Assembly (NCBI GenBank): GCA_030425055.1
Contig: JAUHVN010000162.1
Span: 1-6,593, forward strand
Direction: 5' to 3'
From: Actinomycetes bacterium
Lineage (GTDB): Bacteria > Actinomycetota > Actinomycetes > Actinomycetales > Microbacteriaceae
Length of the DNA: 6,593 nt
This document shows positions 5,560 through 6,593 of this stretch, piece by piece (the stretch's first letter is position 1; every line of letters starts with the position of its first letter). Both the position numbers and the translations under genes were made by a program. Under the pieces are notes generated by a model, which did no database searches, was not told where the DNA came from, and was given only the letters and a program-made list of their open reading frames with translations.

Positions 5560-6478
5560 GCCGGCTCAGGCGGTTCTGCGCGAGCAGGATGCCGAGGAAG
5601 ACGACGAGCGCGCCCACGGGCTCGTTCCACGTGAGCTCCTCGCCGAGGATGAGGATGCCGAGCGCGACACCCACCACGGGTGTGAGGTACGTCACCGTGG
5701 ACGCGCGCGTGGGTCCCCACGCGCGGACGGTGTTCTGATTCCAGATGTAGACGACGCCCGTGCCGAGGCATCCGAGCAGCAGCACGCTCAGGACGATCCA
5801 CGGGTTCAGCTCCACGGGAGCAAGCGCGATCGCCGGCGTCAGCAGCGCCATGATGACGGCGGCGATCCCGATGTTGAGGAACGAGAACGTCAGGGCGCTC
5901 ATGCCCGTCGCCGAGACGAAGCGCCGCATGTACGCGAGGCTGAATCCGTAGCACGCGGTCGCACCGAGCATCGCGAACTGCGCGACGAGGCTCTGCGTGA
6001 GATCGAGACCCTGCCAGGGGGCGATGATCACCATCACGCCCAGGATGCCGACGGCGATGCCGGCGATCTGCGCGGGCTTGAGGCGCTCGACGCGGAACAC
6101 GGCCCACGCCATCACCGCGGTCATGATCGGCGTGGTCGCGTTGTAGATGCTCGCGAGTCCCGACGAGACGTGCTGCTGCGCCCACGAGAACAGCAGGAAC
6201 GGCAGGACGCAGAACGACAGCGCCAGCACCGTCATGTGCAGCCAGACGATGGGGCGGCGGGGGAGCACCTCGCGGCGCAGCAGCACGAACACACCGAGGG
6301 TGAGGCCGCCGAGGATGAGCCGCGACCACGCGACCTGCCCGGGGGTGAGGCCTTCCAGCGCGATCTTCATGAACAGGAAGCTCGATCCCCACACCAGCCC
6401 CGCGAGCGCGAACTGCACGGCGACGGCGGTGTTCGACACCGACGCGGAGTCGGCGATGCGGGTGGGGGTGGTGGTCAC
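5543..6478 (-). CDS. EamA/DMT superfamily transporter
   Basis: This is a ten-helix inner-membrane transporter of the drug/metabolite family (EamA, RhaT-like), whose members usually export amino acids, metabolites or drugs. The 311-residue length is standard. The two tandem EamA repeats are visible. The first spans about 20-155, with LVWGSSFLFMKIAL near 28-41 and the SSGLASIYNATTPIMTAV segment (105-122). The second spans about 165-302, with LGATACYGFSLAYMRRF (171-187), GVVYIWNQNTVRAWG (241-255), the SxVTYLTPVVG stretch (260-270) and the LGEELTWNEPVGALVVFLG end (278-296). The C-terminal tail is Arg-rich (SRLSRRR), as the positive-inside rule expects. The start is a GTG at 6478, six bases after a TAGAGT -10 on the minus strand; the next Met is inside the first repeat. 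The substrate cannot be inferred. Confidence 0.92.
   Translation of the reverse strand: MTTTPTRIADSASVSNTAVAVQFALAGLVWGSSFLFMKIALEGLTPGQVAWSRLILGGLTLGVFVLLRREVLPRRPIVWLHMTVLALSFCVLPFLLFSWAQQHVSSGLASIYNATTPIMTAVMAWAVFRVERLKPAQIAGIAVGILGVMVIIAPWQGLDLTQSLVAQFAMLGATACYGFSLAYMRRFVSATGMSALTFSFLNIGIAAVIMALLTPAIALAPVELNPWIVLSVLLLGCLGTGVVYIWNQNTVRAWGPTRASTVTYLTPVVGVALGILILGEELTWNEPVGALVVFLGILLAQNRLSRLSRRR
5556..5569. terminator. 14-bp palindrome at the FKBP/EamA junction, possible bidirectional terminator
   Basis: CTGAGCCGGCTCAG is perfectly self-complementary. It contains the FKBP stop codon (5557-5559) and lies within the last codons of the opposing EamA gene. As RNA it could form a 5-bp stem with a CCGG loop from either strand. 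No T-run follows on either side, so terminator function is only a suggestion. Confidence 0.3.
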
Positions 6479-6484
6479 GAGCCG

Positions 6485-6490
6485 ACTCTA
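6485..6490 (-). promoter_or_regulatory. -10 box of the EamA gene (leaderless promoter)
   Basis: Minus-strand TAGAGT is followed by exactly six bases and then the GTG at 6478. This repeats the geometry seen at 3731-3736 and 3764-3769 and predicts a leaderless mRNA with a GTG start. No clear -35 is visible. Confidence 0.6.
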
Positions 6491-6493
6491 GGG

Positions 6494-6593
6494 TCAGGCG
6501 ACGACGCGGAAGGCGGTGAGCGGATGCGACGTCCGAAATCCGCCGATGCGCGACCGGATCACGACGACGGATGCTGCGGCTGCAGTCTCCTGA
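6494..6593 (-). CDS. C-terminal fragment of an unidentified protein (5' end outside window)
   Basis: On the minus strand a frame is open from the right edge to a TGA at 6494-6496 and gives 32 residues ending SHPLTAFRVVA. About three quarters of its codons end in G or C, as in the real genes of this window, and its stop falls 15 bases before the EamA start. This fits the tail of a co-directional upstream gene. The fragment is too short to identify. An opposing 25-codon plus-strand frame from a GTG at 6516 to the TGA at 6591 has poorer third-position bias. Confidence 0.45.
   Translation of the reverse strand, partial: QETAAAASVVVIRSRIGGFRTSHPLTAFRVVA

Noticed and set aside
5502..6392. 296-residue open frame on the minus strand inside the EamA region
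   Set aside because: It is a frame-shifted shadow of the EamA transporter with Arg/Pro/His-rich composition and no membrane helices.
1..6593. A defence, biosynthetic or mobile system
   Set aside because: All recognisable genes are common housekeeping or accessory chromosomal families. There is no transposase, integrase, repeat array, toxin-antitoxin pair or abrupt composition change.

Overview
The window is very GC-rich and densely coding, with strong third-position G/C bias. It looks like ordinary chromosome from a high-GC actinobacterium, most likely of the family Microbacteriaceae (Microbacterium-like). Three things point there: an Rv0805-type cyclic-nucleotide phosphodiesterase, TAGNNT promoters placed directly against start codons (leaderless mRNAs), and a TCGAGTA...GTATCGA palindrome that I recall from intergenic DNA of this group. 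The genus is inferred from memory of sequence style; no search was run.

Layout, left to right. (1) The 3' part of a class III cyclic-nucleotide phosphodiesterase gene (+), cut by the left edge. (2) A 119-base gap with a candidate promoter, then aspartate ammonia-lyase aspA (+). (3) A small two-helix membrane protein of the DUF4190 type (+). It meets tail-to-tail, with only 10 bases between, (4) a fumarylacetoacetate hydrolase family enzyme (-). (5) A 51-base divergent promoter region, then a PrsW-family intramembrane metalloprotease (+). (6) A 200-base intergenic region, the longest non-coding stretch here, with a TTGACA promoter candidate, two mutually exclusive hairpins and a REP-like palindrome. 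(7) A small cytoplasmic FKBP-type prolyl isomerase (+), whose last 17 bases overlap tail-to-tail with (8) a ten-helix EamA/DMT transporter (-). (9) At the right edge, a probable C-terminal fragment of another minus-strand gene. No gap longer than 300 bases exists.

The genes do not form one pathway. AspA makes fumarate and ammonia from aspartate. The FAH enzyme probably hydrolyses or decarboxylates an acylpyruvate-type catabolite. The phosphodiesterase, PrsW protease, FKBP and EamA exporter have regulatory, envelope, folding and efflux roles. Most genes appear to be separate transcription units, each with its own promoter.

I see no new multi-gene system, mobile element, CRISPR array, tRNA or rRNA. 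The parts that repay attention are at the DNA level. Three genes share an exact TAGNNT-N6-start arrangement. Two of them fire divergently from 51 bp. The word GGATGC is about five times over-represented and seems to override codon preference. The 4991-5190 region is dense with overlapping dyads.
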